Below are positions 7,368 to 15,850 of a stretch of 21,612 nucleotides of DNA, piece after piece. A model generated the notes under the pieces. The model worked only from the letters and a program-made list of their open reading frames with translations. It had not been told where the DNA came from and made no database searches. Made by a program: the position numbers and the translations under genes. Positions within the stretch are counted from its first letter, which is position 1; each line of letters starts with the position of its first letter. Source of the DNA: Lachnospiraceae bacterium (GTDB taxonomy: Bacteria; Bacillota; Clostridia; Lachnospirales; Lachnospiraceae); contig VSND01000006.1 of the NCBI GenBank assembly GCA_009774145.1, forward strand, positions 80,340 to 101,951, read 5' to 3'.

Positions 7368-8341
7368 ACCGATCCCTGCATCCCTTTCAACAGTTTTTCA
7401 TAGAGAAACGGACTCACACAGAACAGCCGGTAGCCTGTACGCGTACGAAACGGAAGCCTCCGGATCCATCTGTCTCCCTGTATGCAATACCTTTTCAGAC
7501 TTTCCATCAGATCCTTCTGCACCGCCGCCTGTTCCTCCGTCTCTTTTGTACACCGCAGGTAAAAGGTAATGCATGCATCACACAGTTTTCGGTAAGCTGC
7601 CGGAAGCAGTCGCTCATACCCGTTTTCCTGAAAGAATAGAATCCGTTCTTCCTGCGCCGTCAGCCACTGGAGCCTTTTCCGGGAAAAAACCGCTGTAATG
7701 CTCCCTGCATTTTCCGTATAATATCCATATAGAATCCGTTCCGTAAATACCAGCTTTTTCCCTTCATGGAACAGCCGGTAGGTCGTCGCTTCGTCCTCAT
7801 GAATCCGCCCCAGCGGATACCGAATCCCGGCAAACAGCTCCCGTTTATACAGTTTATTCCATGCCACCACAAAACAGGTCGCTTCCTCCTCCGGACCGTA
7901 CAGCTGTCCCATCAGACTTTCCCCGCGGTACATATGATAGTCACGGTCCTTCGTCCCCCGGAGAGGCTCTCCCTTCACATAAGCAAAGCGGCACTGGCTG
8001 ATGGCGCATCCCGTTTCTTCCAGCAGTTCATATAAGGTACGGATAAAATCCCGGGACACATAATCATCCGAATCCACAAATGCCAGATAATCCCCTCCCG
8101 CTGCTTCAATCCCGGTATTCCGGGCGCCGGAAAGGCCTCTGTTATCCTGATGGATCACACGCACCCGCCTGTCCTTTTGCGCATACGAATCACAGAGCCC
8201 GGGGCACCCGTCCGGAGAACCGTCATCCACCAGAATGATCTCCAGATTCTCATAGGTCTGGGCAAGAAGACTCGCCATACACCGGTCCAGATAGGCTTCC
8301 ACCCGATACACAGGCACGATGACACTGATCAAAGGTTCCAT
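7364..8341 (-). CDS. Family-2 glycosyltransferase (second of three)
   Basis: A GT2 enzyme of 325 residues with ISVIVPVYR (5-13), LVDDGSPDG (37-45), FVDSDDY (88-94) as the metal-binding DxD region, and RIHEDEATTYRLF as the later acidic catalytic block. Its first 45 residues are close to those of the next gene, including QTYENLEIILVDDGSPD in both, which suggests tandem duplication and divergence. I chose the ATG at 8339-8341 because GGGAGGAACCAT gives an excellent ribosome binding site and because the domain starts there. The frame stays open up to 8509, but that extension overlaps the previous gene and looks non-coding. Overlaps are 13 bp with the gene before and 4 bp with the gene after. Confidence 0.9.
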   Translation of the reverse strand: MEPLISVIVPVYRVEAYLDRCMASLLAQTYENLEIILVDDGSPDGCPGLCDSYAQKDRRVRVIHQDNRGLSGARNTGIEAAGGDYLAFVDSDDYVSRDFIRTLYELLEETGCAISQCRFAYVKGEPLRGTKDRDYHMYRGESLMGQLYGPEEEATCFVVAWNKLYKRELFAGIRYPLGRIHEDEATTYRLFHEGKKLVFTERILYGYYTENAGSITAVFSRKRLQWLTAQEERILFFQENGYERLLPAAYRKLCDACITFYLRCTKETEEQAAVQKDLMESLKRYCIQGDRWIRRLPFRTRTGYRLFCVSPFLYEKLLKGMQGSV

Positions 8342-9378
8342 ATGGTTCCTCCCTTCTTTCTTCTCATAAAATGCACCGCCCGGACAACCGCAGACCTCAG
8401 CACACACAGCAGATAGACCATCCCCGCCTGCCTCCGGTGCAGAAAAAACCACAGAATCCTGTAATCCGGATATAAAAAAATTGCTTCGCAACCTCTCTCC
8501 CTTACCCATCGATCCTCCGCGCAGAACCGGATAACCTGCATCTTTTCCCTTCTGGTAAGACTTTTCTCTGTTGGCATTTTCTCACATTCATCCATGATTT
8601 CATTCATATATCTGGTAAAGATCCGCCTGTGCCCCATGCTCCTTCGTTCCGCATTTTCCTCCCTGCAGATCTGCTCATAAAATCTTTCCGTTTCCTCACA
8701 GATCCTTTTGGCCAGAGACAGGCGGTCCTGACGCTTTCTGGACGAAAGCGTGGTCTTCTGTTCTTCCTGAATGTAATAACAGAGCGGCTCTGCCAGCACG
8801 CAGACCGTCCTGCATTTTCGCAGGTAATCCAGATTAAAAAGCAGGTCTTCCCCAAGACTTATGGAAATGTCAAATCTGCCTGCAAGTTCCCTTTTATACA
8901 GCTTGTTCCACGGCATATTGAAAAAGCCCTGTTCATACAGACGAAGAAAATCCTCCGGTTCCTCCGAAACTCTGAAGGTTCCGGCAGGTTTTGGAATCTT
9001 CCGGATGTCCGCGCCGTCATACAGATGGTGAAACCCGCACAGGACCAGATCCGCTGCGGACTCCCTCTGACAGGACGCCATCTTTTCCAGATAATCCTCC
9101 GCCACGTAATCATCACTGTCCGTAAAAAGCAGGTACTCCCCTTCCGCCGCTTCCATCCCTGCATTGCGCGCCGCGGACACGCCGGCATTTTTCTGGTGAA
9201 TTACATGGACTCTTGGATCTTTTTCTGCATACTGATCACAGATTTTGCCGCTTCCGTCCGCAGAACCGTCATCCACCAGAATCAACTCCAGATCCTTCTC
9301 TGTCTGCGACAGCCAGGAAGCCACACAGCGCCCCACCTGTGCTGCCGCTTCATAGACCGGTATCACCACACTGTACAT
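8329..9378 (-). CDS. Family-2 glycosyltransferase (first of three)
   Basis: A GT2 enzyme of 349 residues. YSVVIPVYEAA (2-12), LVDDGSADGSG (34-44), HQKNAGVSAARNAG (61-74) and FTDSDDY (85-91) are textbook family blocks; the metal-binding aspartates are D87-D90. A conserved FNMPWNKLYKREL block follows, also seen in the second glycosyltransferase as VAWNKLYKREL. The C-terminus is strongly basic and aromatic, typical of membrane-associated capsule enzymes. The start codon follows the flippase stop after one base, with AAAGGAG nine bases upstream inside the flippase gene. It should act in series with its two neighbours on the same glycan. Confidence 0.9.
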   Translation of the reverse strand: MYSVVIPVYEAAAQVGRCVASWLSQTEKDLELILVDDGSADGSGKICDQYAEKDPRVHVIHQKNAGVSAARNAGMEAAEGEYLLFTDSDDYVAEDYLEKMASCQRESAADLVLCGFHHLYDGADIRKIPKPAGTFRVSEEPEDFLRLYEQGFFNMPWNKLYKRELAGRFDISISLGEDLLFNLDYLRKCRTVCVLAEPLCYYIQEEQKTTLSSRKRQDRLSLAKRICEETERFYEQICREENAERRSMGHRRIFTRYMNEIMDECEKMPTEKSLTRREKMQVIRFCAEDRWVRERGCEAIFLYPDYRILWFFLHRRQAGMVYLLCVLRSAVVRAVHFMRRKKGGTIWNL

Positions 9379-9379
9379 C

Positions 9380-10918
9380 CTACGCCGCTCCTTTCACTCT
9401 GGAACGAATCATCTGAATCACGGTTTTTCGCTCCTCTCTGCGAAGAATAATAAAAAAATTGACCATAAGAGACAAAGGTCCCATCACAGCGCCTGTCAGT
9501 ATCAGGCTGCCCCAGGAATGAATCGGGCAGACCGTCCGGGAAAAAAGCCCCAGAAGGGTGATGATTCCGATGGAAAAGCATCCAAGCAGGATATCACTGT
9601 AGAATCGGTTCCAGCGGATTTCCAGGCATTTTGCCGCATAAATCGGGGTAAAGACAAAGTTCCGAAGAAGCCCGGTAACCATGCTGGACAGCGGGAAGCA
9701 TGCAGCGCCCAGATCCGTCGTCTTCAGCAGAATCAAAGACATGACAGAAGATGCCACTCCCGATCCCAGAAGCACCAGAGAATTCCATTTTACCTTTTTC
9801 GTAATGATAAACACATGATAAAGCACCTGAATACTCATGCTGATGTAAAGCACTCCTACTGACAGAATCGAGAGCTTCTGCAGCGCCCACGGATCCTTGG
9901 CCGGCTGCCAGAGCCTGTAAAAGTCCAGCCCGTACGCTGTCAGAAATGCAATGGGAATGCTCATGAGAAAGATCAGGATCCGGTTGCTGCTCTTAATCAT
10001 GCCGACCAGTTTCTCTTTGTCCCCCTCTGCATAGGCGATCGTAATCTGCGGATTGAATACGCCTACGACGGTTCCCATCAGATTTGTAATGGCAGTGGGT
10101 ACCTGAGTCGCAAGCGCCAGAAGCGTCATGGAGGCGTTTCCATCCAGGATCAGAGCGCCCGAAAGCAGAACTCCCAGTCCGTCCAGAAGCTGCTGGCCCA
10201 GTCTGGTCAGTGAATTCCACGCCCCCAGCGAAACCAGCTCCCATACTTTTTTCCACCGGAAACAGGATGCGGACATCCGGATATCCGGCAGAAGCTGTCT
10301 TGTAAAACGCCGGTTCCAGAATGCGATATAGGAAGTACTGATCAGCGAAGCAGCGCCAATATACCAGAGCGTCGGCTTCCACACAAAAAAGGTTACAAAC
10401 AGAAATGTGATCCGGATCACATCCGCAATCATGGTCCGTATGGAAGTCAGGTCCAGGCGGTTCGCGGCATAGGTCGATACCCCGTATACAGAGGTAATGA
10501 TGCTGAGGAAAAAGTTTCCGAATACAAACGCCCACAAAAGCTGTACATCCCTGAGTATTTCCCCTGGCACATTCAGAAACGGCATGGAGCCCATAAACAC
10601 GACGAGCACCAGCGCCGGAACAAGAAAGATCCCTGCCATAATGACATTTCCAAAAAATACCGAAGAAAAATATTCACTTGCCGTCTGTTTCTCTCCCCGG
10701 TGAATATGAATCGTCACAAACCGGCTCGCCATGGTATTCAATGCGGATACCGCGATCTGGGCATACAGTACAAACTGATTGGCAAGCGCCACAAACCCAT
10801 ACGTATTCTCCCCAATCTGCTCCTCTATAATGCGGGCGAGAAAAAAGCTGATTCCCATATTGACGGCAAACGCCAGAAGCTGCGCCGCCATATTCACTGC
10901 CAGTCTTTTTTTATCCAT
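9380..10918 (-). CDS. Wzx-like polysaccharide flippase (MOP superfamily)
   Basis: An integral membrane transporter of 512 residues with about 12-14 hydrophobic segments, expected to flip a lipid-linked oligosaccharide to the outer face. The N-terminus (KKRLAVNMAAQLLAFAVNMGISFFLARII) and the following NTYGFVALANQFVLYAQIAVSALNTMASRFV are characteristic of the RfbX/Wzx/MATE-like group in Firmicutes glycan loci. A short basic cytoplasmic C-terminus (RREERKTVIQMIRSRVKG) ends the protein. AAGGAG six bases before the ATG supports the start. It begins 10 bp after the DUF2142 gene and ends 1 bp before the first glycosyltransferase, so it belongs to the same unit. The substrate is unknown. Confidence 0.88.
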   Translation of the reverse strand: MDKKRLAVNMAAQLLAFAVNMGISFFLARIIEEQIGENTYGFVALANQFVLYAQIAVSALNTMASRFVTIHIHRGEKQTASEYFSSVFFGNVIMAGIFLVPALVLVVFMGSMPFLNVPGEILRDVQLLWAFVFGNFFLSIITSVYGVSTYAANRLDLTSIRTMIADVIRITFLFVTFFVWKPTLWYIGAASLISTSYIAFWNRRFTRQLLPDIRMSASCFRWKKVWELVSLGAWNSLTRLGQQLLDGLGVLLSGALILDGNASMTLLALATQVPTAITNLMGTVVGVFNPQITIAYAEGDKEKLVGMIKSSNRILIFLMSIPIAFLTAYGLDFYRLWQPAKDPWALQKLSILSVGVLYISMSIQVLYHVFIITKKVKWNSLVLLGSGVASSVMSLILLKTTDLGAACFPLSSMVTGLLRNFVFTPIYAAKCLEIRWNRFYSDILLGCFSIGIITLLGLFSRTVCPIHSWGSLILTGAVMGPLSLMVNFFIILRREERKTVIQMIRSRVKGAA

Positions 10919-10928
10919 AGAAAGCTCC

Positions 10929-13553
10929 TTATACCATTGTTATCTGACGGATGATACAGATCAGCGTTACAAACTGACCGGATACCGCCGCCACTGCGAT
11001 CCCCCGGTCGATCTTCCGTTCCAGAAGGATGCCGCTGCTCTTGCAGGCAGTCAGAAAAATCAGCAGAAACGGCAGAAAGTACCTTCCCTGAACCCCTTCT
11101 ATGGACACATGGCCAAACGGCGTCCACTGGAGCAGCATGCCCAGCAGGATCATCCCTGTACAGCCCATACACAGCAATCCCATCCAGAACCTCTGAAATT
11201 TTCCGATCTTCACAATTTCCCCCCGGCTGTCACAGGTGGACAGAAACAGAAGGAACCAGAACAGCAGCACCACTGCCATGGACGTCTCAATCTCCACCCA
11301 CCCAAGCTTGTAGCCGATCAGGGACTCCAGATAAAAGCCTGTCTTGTCCAGCACGGTATTGACGATCATGTAGACAAATTCCATGGGTTCCTTCAGGAAA
11401 TATCCGATGGTATATCCGGCCAGGTATTCGGAACCGCCTCCGGTACTGACCACACTGGTAGCCTCTGTTGTATTCACAATTCCGGATACCATCTGCATAT
11501 GGTTCATCATAAAGGCCAGAACAGGAATTCCAAGAAGCGCAGCAGTCGCCGTATATTTCTCCCTTTTTCCCGCATACTGCGTGCGCGGAATCAGGACCGG
11601 CAGGAAGCACAGAGGAAGATAGCTTCCATTCTTGCAGTACACCAGAAACAGCGCCGTAAGTTCGAGAAGCATCATGCGCTGACCGCTCATGGGCGTTTCT
11701 TCATAGATCGCCTGCAGACACAGACAGCAGTAGAAAAACAGGATTCCATGCACCACGGCATCATGAGAGAACGAGGTGCACTGCTGTATATTCACCGGCA
11801 GAAGCGCCAGCACAAACAGCGTCATCCTGCCAAACGGCAGACGTTTCATGCCTGCCTGCGCCAGCAGCGCGAACAGCAGAAGGTTCAGATACCGGGAAAA
11901 CAGAAGCATGGGTACTGTCCCCCACCCAAGGATTCTGGCCAGAGTCATACCAAGAACAGACGGCGCATACAGCAGAAAGCTTCCCTCTATGTTGCTGCTG
12001 ATCTTTGTCTCCACCAGGGTATCATCCTGTACGGCAGAAAACAGTCCGTAATAGATGTTCCTGTAATTTTGAAAAGAAGGCGATGCTGTAAATTCTGTCT
12101 GTGCATCTTCTGCACGCATCAGGCACCGGGTATCACCCAGGCTTTCATACCCGAGAAGCTCATTGCTGTAACGGTATGCCATATCGATATGTTTCGCTTC
12201 GTCCGGAACCATCTGCGGAGCCAGCAGCACGTTATAGACAAGCCCGCAGAACAGAAGCGTAATAAAAAGTACATGTTCCAGACGGACCCGCTTTACGATA
12301 ACCGCATACCAGAACAGGCAGAGAAAGGCTTCCACACCAAGAAACAGGAAGAAAAAAAATCTTTTCAAAAAAATGTTGAAATACAGGTAGGCATTTACAC
12401 AGATGCCCTCTTCCCCTGTCATAATCTCCAGTCCGCTGTCCCACAGTTCCGGGGAAAATGCAAGATCAATCCGGTACGTATGATCCATAACCCCGGTTTG
12501 AGAATCATGAAATAAAAGTCCCACGTATTCGCCGGAAATAAACTGACCCGCTGCAATATCCGTCTCGCAGACCGTCTGCCCAAGGGTTAGATCCGTTACA
12601 GAGGCATGCATACTGCCCTCTGTCAGCCCGGGCTCATGCTCCGGGTCTATATAAAACCGCACCCCCAGACCGGTCAGCATGTCCTCTCCAGGCCGCACAG
12701 TCTGACTCACCAGCCGGTTTTCCTCATTCACAGGCATGGTTTCTCCGTCCGCCGGAATCACCGCCGCCTTTTCCGTTGTATTCTGTGCGATCCGGATCTG
12801 CGTATCATACAGATACAGAAAGACTGCCGCCACCGCCAGAACTGCCGCCGCCAGCCCGATCATCTCACGTCCGGACGGCATGGGGAACCGGCGGTCTTTG
12901 GTCCTTCTGGTTCTTTTTTCCACGGCCGCAAAACCGCCTGCACCATAGACTCCAAGGCCAAAGAGAAAAAGAATCAGGCCGATGAACAACGGTTTCTGAT
13001 ACGAATGCACCTGTATGGTATAGGTCAGATTATACACCAGGCTTTTCGAAAGCAAAACCCCGTCGACGGACGCGCTTCCCGGAGTCCGGGTCGTCTCGTT
13101 CAGCCATGCAGAGGGTCCTTCCTTCACCACATCAGTGCCGATACGCACCTTCAGCTGCTCCGGTATCCGGTCCAGTTCTGCAAAAGACACCGGAACTGAC
13201 AAAAACTGCTGGTCTGTCATTCCATCCAGTGCATATTCCTGACCGCCGATCAGGACCTCCTGATCATCCAGAACAAGAATTCTCAAACTGCCTTCCTGAA
13301 AATCATGTCCGTTGGCAGTAAAGAAAAAACCGATCTGCTGCACTGTAGCCGCAGGCGGCTCCAGAACGAATTCCAGCGTTTTACCTGCTGTCAGTTCTTC
13401 GGTTCTGGAACGCAGATTTGCCTGATTTGCTCCTTCCAGCCCCTGCGAACAAAGTCTTTCTACCGGCTTTCGAATGCCTGCAAGCATCACCAGGATGCAG
13501 ATGCCTGTCCATATCAACAAAAGCTTTTTCTTCTTTTCCAATCTCATCTCCAT
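10929..13553 (-). CDS. DUF2142-family large membrane protein with duplicated N-terminal module
   Basis: A polytopic membrane protein of 874 residues from the chosen start. The second half carries DUF2142 hallmarks: PDEAKH (450-455) after a membrane segment, QCTSFSHDAV (591-600) and QGRYFLP (822-828). Family members sit in polysaccharide loci and resemble GT-C transferases, but their reaction is unproven. The N-terminal 420 residues look like two rounds of membrane helix, extracellular beta-rich domain, membrane helix: about 11-28, 45-178, 188-206, then 231-249, 255-385, 395-420. The start is uncertain. The frame is open to a GTG at 13646, but the leader there is structured RNA; ATG 13553, ATG 13547 and TTG 13541 (GGAG six bases upstream) are all possible. 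Confidence 0.83.
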   Translation of the reverse strand: MEMRLEKKKKLLLIWTGICILVMLAGIRKPVERLCSQGLEGANQANLRSRTEELTAGKTLEFVLEPPAATVQQIGFFFTANGHDFQEGSLRILVLDDQEVLIGGQEYALDGMTDQQFLSVPVSFAELDRIPEQLKVRIGTDVVKEGPSAWLNETTRTPGSASVDGVLLSKSLVYNLTYTIQVHSYQKPLFIGLILFLFGLGVYGAGGFAAVEKRTRRTKDRRFPMPSGREMIGLAAAVLAVAAVFLYLYDTQIRIAQNTTEKAAVIPADGETMPVNEENRLVSQTVRPGEDMLTGLGVRFYIDPEHEPGLTEGSMHASVTDLTLGQTVCETDIAAGQFISGEYVGLLFHDSQTGVMDHTYRIDLAFSPELWDSGLEIMTGEEGICVNAYLYFNIFLKRFFFFLFLGVEAFLCLFWYAVIVKRVRLEHVLFITLLFCGLVYNVLLAPQMVPDEAKHIDMAYRYSNELLGYESLGDTRCLMRAEDAQTEFTASPSFQNYRNIYYGLFSAVQDDTLVETKISSNIEGSFLLYAPSVLGMTLARILGWGTVPMLLFSRYLNLLLFALLAQAGMKRLPFGRMTLFVLALLPVNIQQCTSFSHDAVVHGILFFYCCLCLQAIYEETPMSGQRMMLLELTALFLVYCKNGSYLPLCFLPVLIPRTQYAGKREKYTATAALLGIPVLAFMMNHMQMVSGIVNTTEATSVVSTGGGSEYLAGYTIGYFLKEPMEFVYMIVNTVLDKTGFYLESLIGYKLGWVEIETSMAVVLLFWFLLFLSTCDSRGEIVKIGKFQRFWMGLLCMGCTGMILLGMLLQWTPFGHVSIEGVQGRYFLPFLLIFLTACKSSGILLERKIDRGIAVAAVSGQFVTLICIIRQITMV

Positions 13554-13578
13554 AACCCCGCAGCCATCGGTTCTCTGT

Positions 13579-13699
13579 GCACGGACAACCGTGCGCCGCA
13601 TCACAGTTCCTGTGATACACGACTGCCGCAGAACAGAGCTCCTCACTGACAGAACCGCATGTTCCTTCTGTCAGGAAGGAACTGTATCCTGCGACAGTC
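13579..13699 (-). ncRNA. Candidate structured leader RNA between cdaR and the DUF2142 gene
   Basis: Read as minus-strand RNA, GACUGUCGCAGGAUA (13699-13685) pairs with UGUUCUGCGGCAGUC (13635-13621): 15 bp including three G-U pairs. Inside it, GUUCCUUC and GAAGGAAC (13682-13661) form an 8-bp hairpin whose 6-nt loop CUGACA is complementary to UGUCAG at 13651-13646, giving either a pseudoknot or a competing 9-bp stem. Downstream, UGUAUCACAG pairs with CUGUGAUGCG around a GAA loop (13619-13597; two G-U pairs), then GCACGG and CCGUGC form a UUGU-loop hairpin (13594-13579). The G-U pairs hold only in minus-strand RNA, agreeing with the direction of the operon. It matches no RNA class I recognise. 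Confidence 0.5.
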
Positions 13700-13719
13700 C
13701 CCATACCTGTTTATTTCAT

Positions 13720-14967
13720 TTAATTACCTTCCGTCCTGGAAAGCGTTACCGTCAGCTCCAGCCCTTCCAGTGCCCGGATGTTCTCCGGTACCGTCACGGT
13801 CACCGGCATGGTATACGTTCCCGCTCTTCTGCATTCTGACAGATCCACACTGACCACGATATCTTCCGTGGTGAGCGCCGCCAGATCCGTCTGCGCCCCG
13901 CTGACCGTCACCTCCAGCGGACCCGCTTCCGACACTTCCAGTCCCCCTGAGAGATTCAGAAACCGGATCTGCTGGCTGTAATACATATATTTTGCAGATT
14001 CATGCGGTGTAATATCCATCGTCACAACAATCTCATGCTCATCCTCATCCGGAATCAGCAGTCCTTCATCCAGATACTGGCTGATATCTACCGTCTGTTC
14101 GAACTTTCCGACTGTCCCTTCCGGATTCAGCACTTCCGCCGGAATGTCCAGATTACGGATCGGCCGAAGCTGAGCTTCTGTTCCTGCAATCGTCACCGTT
14201 TCCGGCGTATAGGAGATCGCACTCAGGCTGTATCCCTCCGGAGCCGCTTCACTGATGTCAAAACTGATCCCCACGGTTTTCTTGTTCAGCGTTGTAACGG
14301 TTACATTGAAATCCGTATCCTTCCCATAATAGTCAAGATACGTTCCGTCAATGGGATTCCGGTCACTGTCCATCAGCGTCAGCTTTCCTGGCCGCACTAC
14401 AGTTCCGGTAATACCGGCAACATTGACCTCCACCTCTACCTGTTTGATCCGCTCCACCACAGATGCCGGACCTGTGACTTCCAGAAGCGTCTGTTCCGGA
14501 ACCGCAGAGCCCTTAACCAGCCCGTTGCCCGGCTCCCCCTTCTGTCTGACCACGACTTTAAACTGCTCTGTCACCGATTCTTCGATGCTGACCAGTACAT
14601 TCTCCCGGTTCTGTTCCACCCGCTCAATCGTGGCATCTCCCACATAGCTCACTTCGATCTTCACCATGCTGCCGTACTGCAGGTCCTTCTGCATATCCGC
14701 AGTCACTACAAAATCCGACGATTTCAGATTATTCAGGACACTGCGCCTTGCATAGACCGTCAGATCCACCACATCCGTACCTTCCTCGATCCGGCACATC
14801 TGCCCCTGCGAAGTCAGCGCCTCCATGTTCACCATGCTGACCTTCACGTTCCGGATGAGCCTGCTGCCGACGGCATCGTCGATGTTGACGACTACCAGCC
14901 ACAGAATCACTGCTGCAGCCACGGAAAGGACCTTCAGAAGCAGATTGTCAAACACCTTTGTTTTCAT
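13720..14967 (-). CDS. cdaR: CdaR: YbbR-domain regulator of diadenylate cyclase
   Basis: A membrane-anchored extracytoplasmic protein of 415 residues that binds CdaA and modulates c-di-AMP synthesis in Bacillus, Listeria and relatives. One N-terminal hydrophobic segment (about 10-27, LLKVLSVAAAVILWLVVVNI) is the anchor and has the typical YbbR opening. After it come four YbbR repeats of about 80-95 residues, approximately 30-120, 125-215, 220-305 and 310-410, each with a VTVSG- or EVTGP-like beta turn (LLEVTGPASVVERIK, VTIAGTEAQLRPI, EVTVSGAQTDLAAL). It overlaps cdaA by 20 bp. In many Firmicutes glmM follows cdaAR; here the next gene belongs to a polysaccharide cluster. Confidence 0.93.
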   Translation of the reverse strand: MKTKVFDNLLLKVLSVAAAVILWLVVVNIDDAVGSRLIRNVKVSMVNMEALTSQGQMCRIEEGTDVVDLTVYARRSVLNNLKSSDFVVTADMQKDLQYGSMVKIEVSYVGDATIERVEQNRENVLVSIEESVTEQFKVVVRQKGEPGNGLVKGSAVPEQTLLEVTGPASVVERIKQVEVEVNVAGITGTVVRPGKLTLMDSDRNPIDGTYLDYYGKDTDFNVTVTTLNKKTVGISFDISEAAPEGYSLSAISYTPETVTIAGTEAQLRPIRNLDIPAEVLNPEGTVGKFEQTVDISQYLDEGLLIPDEDEHEIVVTMDITPHESAKYMYYSQQIRFLNLSGGLEVSEAGPLEVTVSGAQTDLAALTTEDIVVSVDLSECRRAGTYTMPVTVTVPENIRALEGLELTVTLSRTEGN

Positions 14968-15817
14968 TCTTGCCCCGCCCCTTCCACAATTTGATCTTTC
15001 TTCCTTCCTCCGGCTTTGCCTGCAGGCTCTGAAGCTGTTCCTTCAGCTGTTCCTGGTTCAGGTTGCGCAAAAGGCGCCCGCCCTTTGCCAGAGAAACGGA
15101 TCCGGTCTCCTCCGATACGATGATCGTTATGGAATCACTGACTTCGCTGATCCCTACTGCCGCACGGTGTCTTGTTCCAAGCGCCTTGCTGAGCTTCATA
15201 TTGTCTGACAGCGGCAGATAACAGGTTGCAGAACGGATCCGGTTACCGGCAAGAATCACTGCCCCGTCATGCAGAGGTGTATTTTTTTCAAATATGTTCA
15301 GAAGAAGCTGGCTGGATACCAGCGCATCTACAGAGATTCCGGTACGGTCATACTCCTGCAGGCTGACGCTTAGTTCCATCACAATCAGCGCTCCGGTCCG
15401 CGCCTTTCCCATCTCAAAGCAGGCCCGGATCAGTTCGGAGACCGTCCGGTCTGTCATTCCTTCCTCCTCTTTTCTGGAACTGTCAAACGGAACAATGGAT
15501 GTCAGGATATTCTTCTCTCCCAGCTGTTCCAGCGCCCGGCGAAGCTCCGGCTGAAATACGATGATCACGGCTGTAATTCCAAGACTGAAGAAATTCTCTG
15601 CGATCCACAGAATCGTACTCATATGGAAAAAAGCAGCAACAGCCAGAAGGACCAGTACAACGGAAAATCCCTTCAGCAGATTCCATGCCCGCGTAGATTT
15701 GATCCAGTTCATGATCTGATAAATAATAAAGGATAAAATAATGATCTCTGCCACATCAGTCTTCGTGATGTTCAGCGCATCCCACGAGATATACTGATTC
15801 AGCTGTTCCAGACTCAT
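14948..15817 (-). CDS. cdaA: CdaA: membrane diadenylate cyclase
   Basis: Makes cyclic di-AMP from two ATP, the messenger that controls potassium and osmolyte uptake and cell-wall homeostasis; 289 residues. Three hydrophobic helices lie at about 24-38, 49-65 and 72-89. The DAC domain follows, with PLHDGAVIL (DGA at 184-186) and GTRHRAA (RHR at 216-218), the two catalytic signatures, plus the regulatory SEETGSVSLAKGG (235-247). A basic 30-residue tail ends the protein. The start at 15817 has GGAUGUGGAAAA immediately upstream. It is 33 bp after the preceding membrane-protein gene, in the same transcription unit, and is the principal enzyme of the messenger part of the operon. Confidence 0.96.
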   Translation of the reverse strand: MSLEQLNQYISWDALNITKTDVAEIIILSFIIYQIMNWIKSTRAWNLLKGFSVVLVLLAVAAFFHMSTILWIAENFFSLGITAVIIVFQPELRRALEQLGEKNILTSIVPFDSSRKEEEGMTDRTVSELIRACFEMGKARTGALIVMELSVSLQEYDRTGISVDALVSSQLLLNIFEKNTPLHDGAVILAGNRIRSATCYLPLSDNMKLSKALGTRHRAAVGISEVSDSITIIVSEETGSVSLAKGGRLLRNLNQEQLKEQLQSLQAKPEEGRKIKLWKGRGKNENKGV

Positions 15818-15850
15818 TTTTCCACATCCTTTCTTCCACAGGATCCGTTC

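Noticed and set aside
8342..8509. N-terminal extension of the second glycosyltransferase
   Set aside because: The 56 extra residues overlap the preceding gene and do not resemble GT2 sequence, while an optimal ribosome binding site precedes the ATG at 8341.
10779..12515. Long plus-strand open frame (578 codons) antisense to the DUF2142 and flippase genes
   Set aside because: It is a His/Gln/Lys-rich translation without domain character, and the opposite strand encodes clear membrane-protein families. The codon use of minus-strand genes keeps this antisense frame open.
13381..13704. Minus-strand open frame of 107 codons and the 31-codon upstream extension of the DUF2142 gene
   Set aside because: Both read through the strongly paired spacer and give Cys/Arg-rich, non-homologous peptide. 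The spacer is better explained as structured RNA.
13554..13719. Intrinsic terminator ending the cdaAR unit
   Set aside because: Several strong stems exist, but none is followed by a U-tract on the minus strand, so simple termination is not supported.
14002..14994. Plus-strand open frame of 330 codons antisense to cdaR
   Set aside because: It is a shadow of the YbbR-domain gene, with His/Arg-rich composition and no domain.
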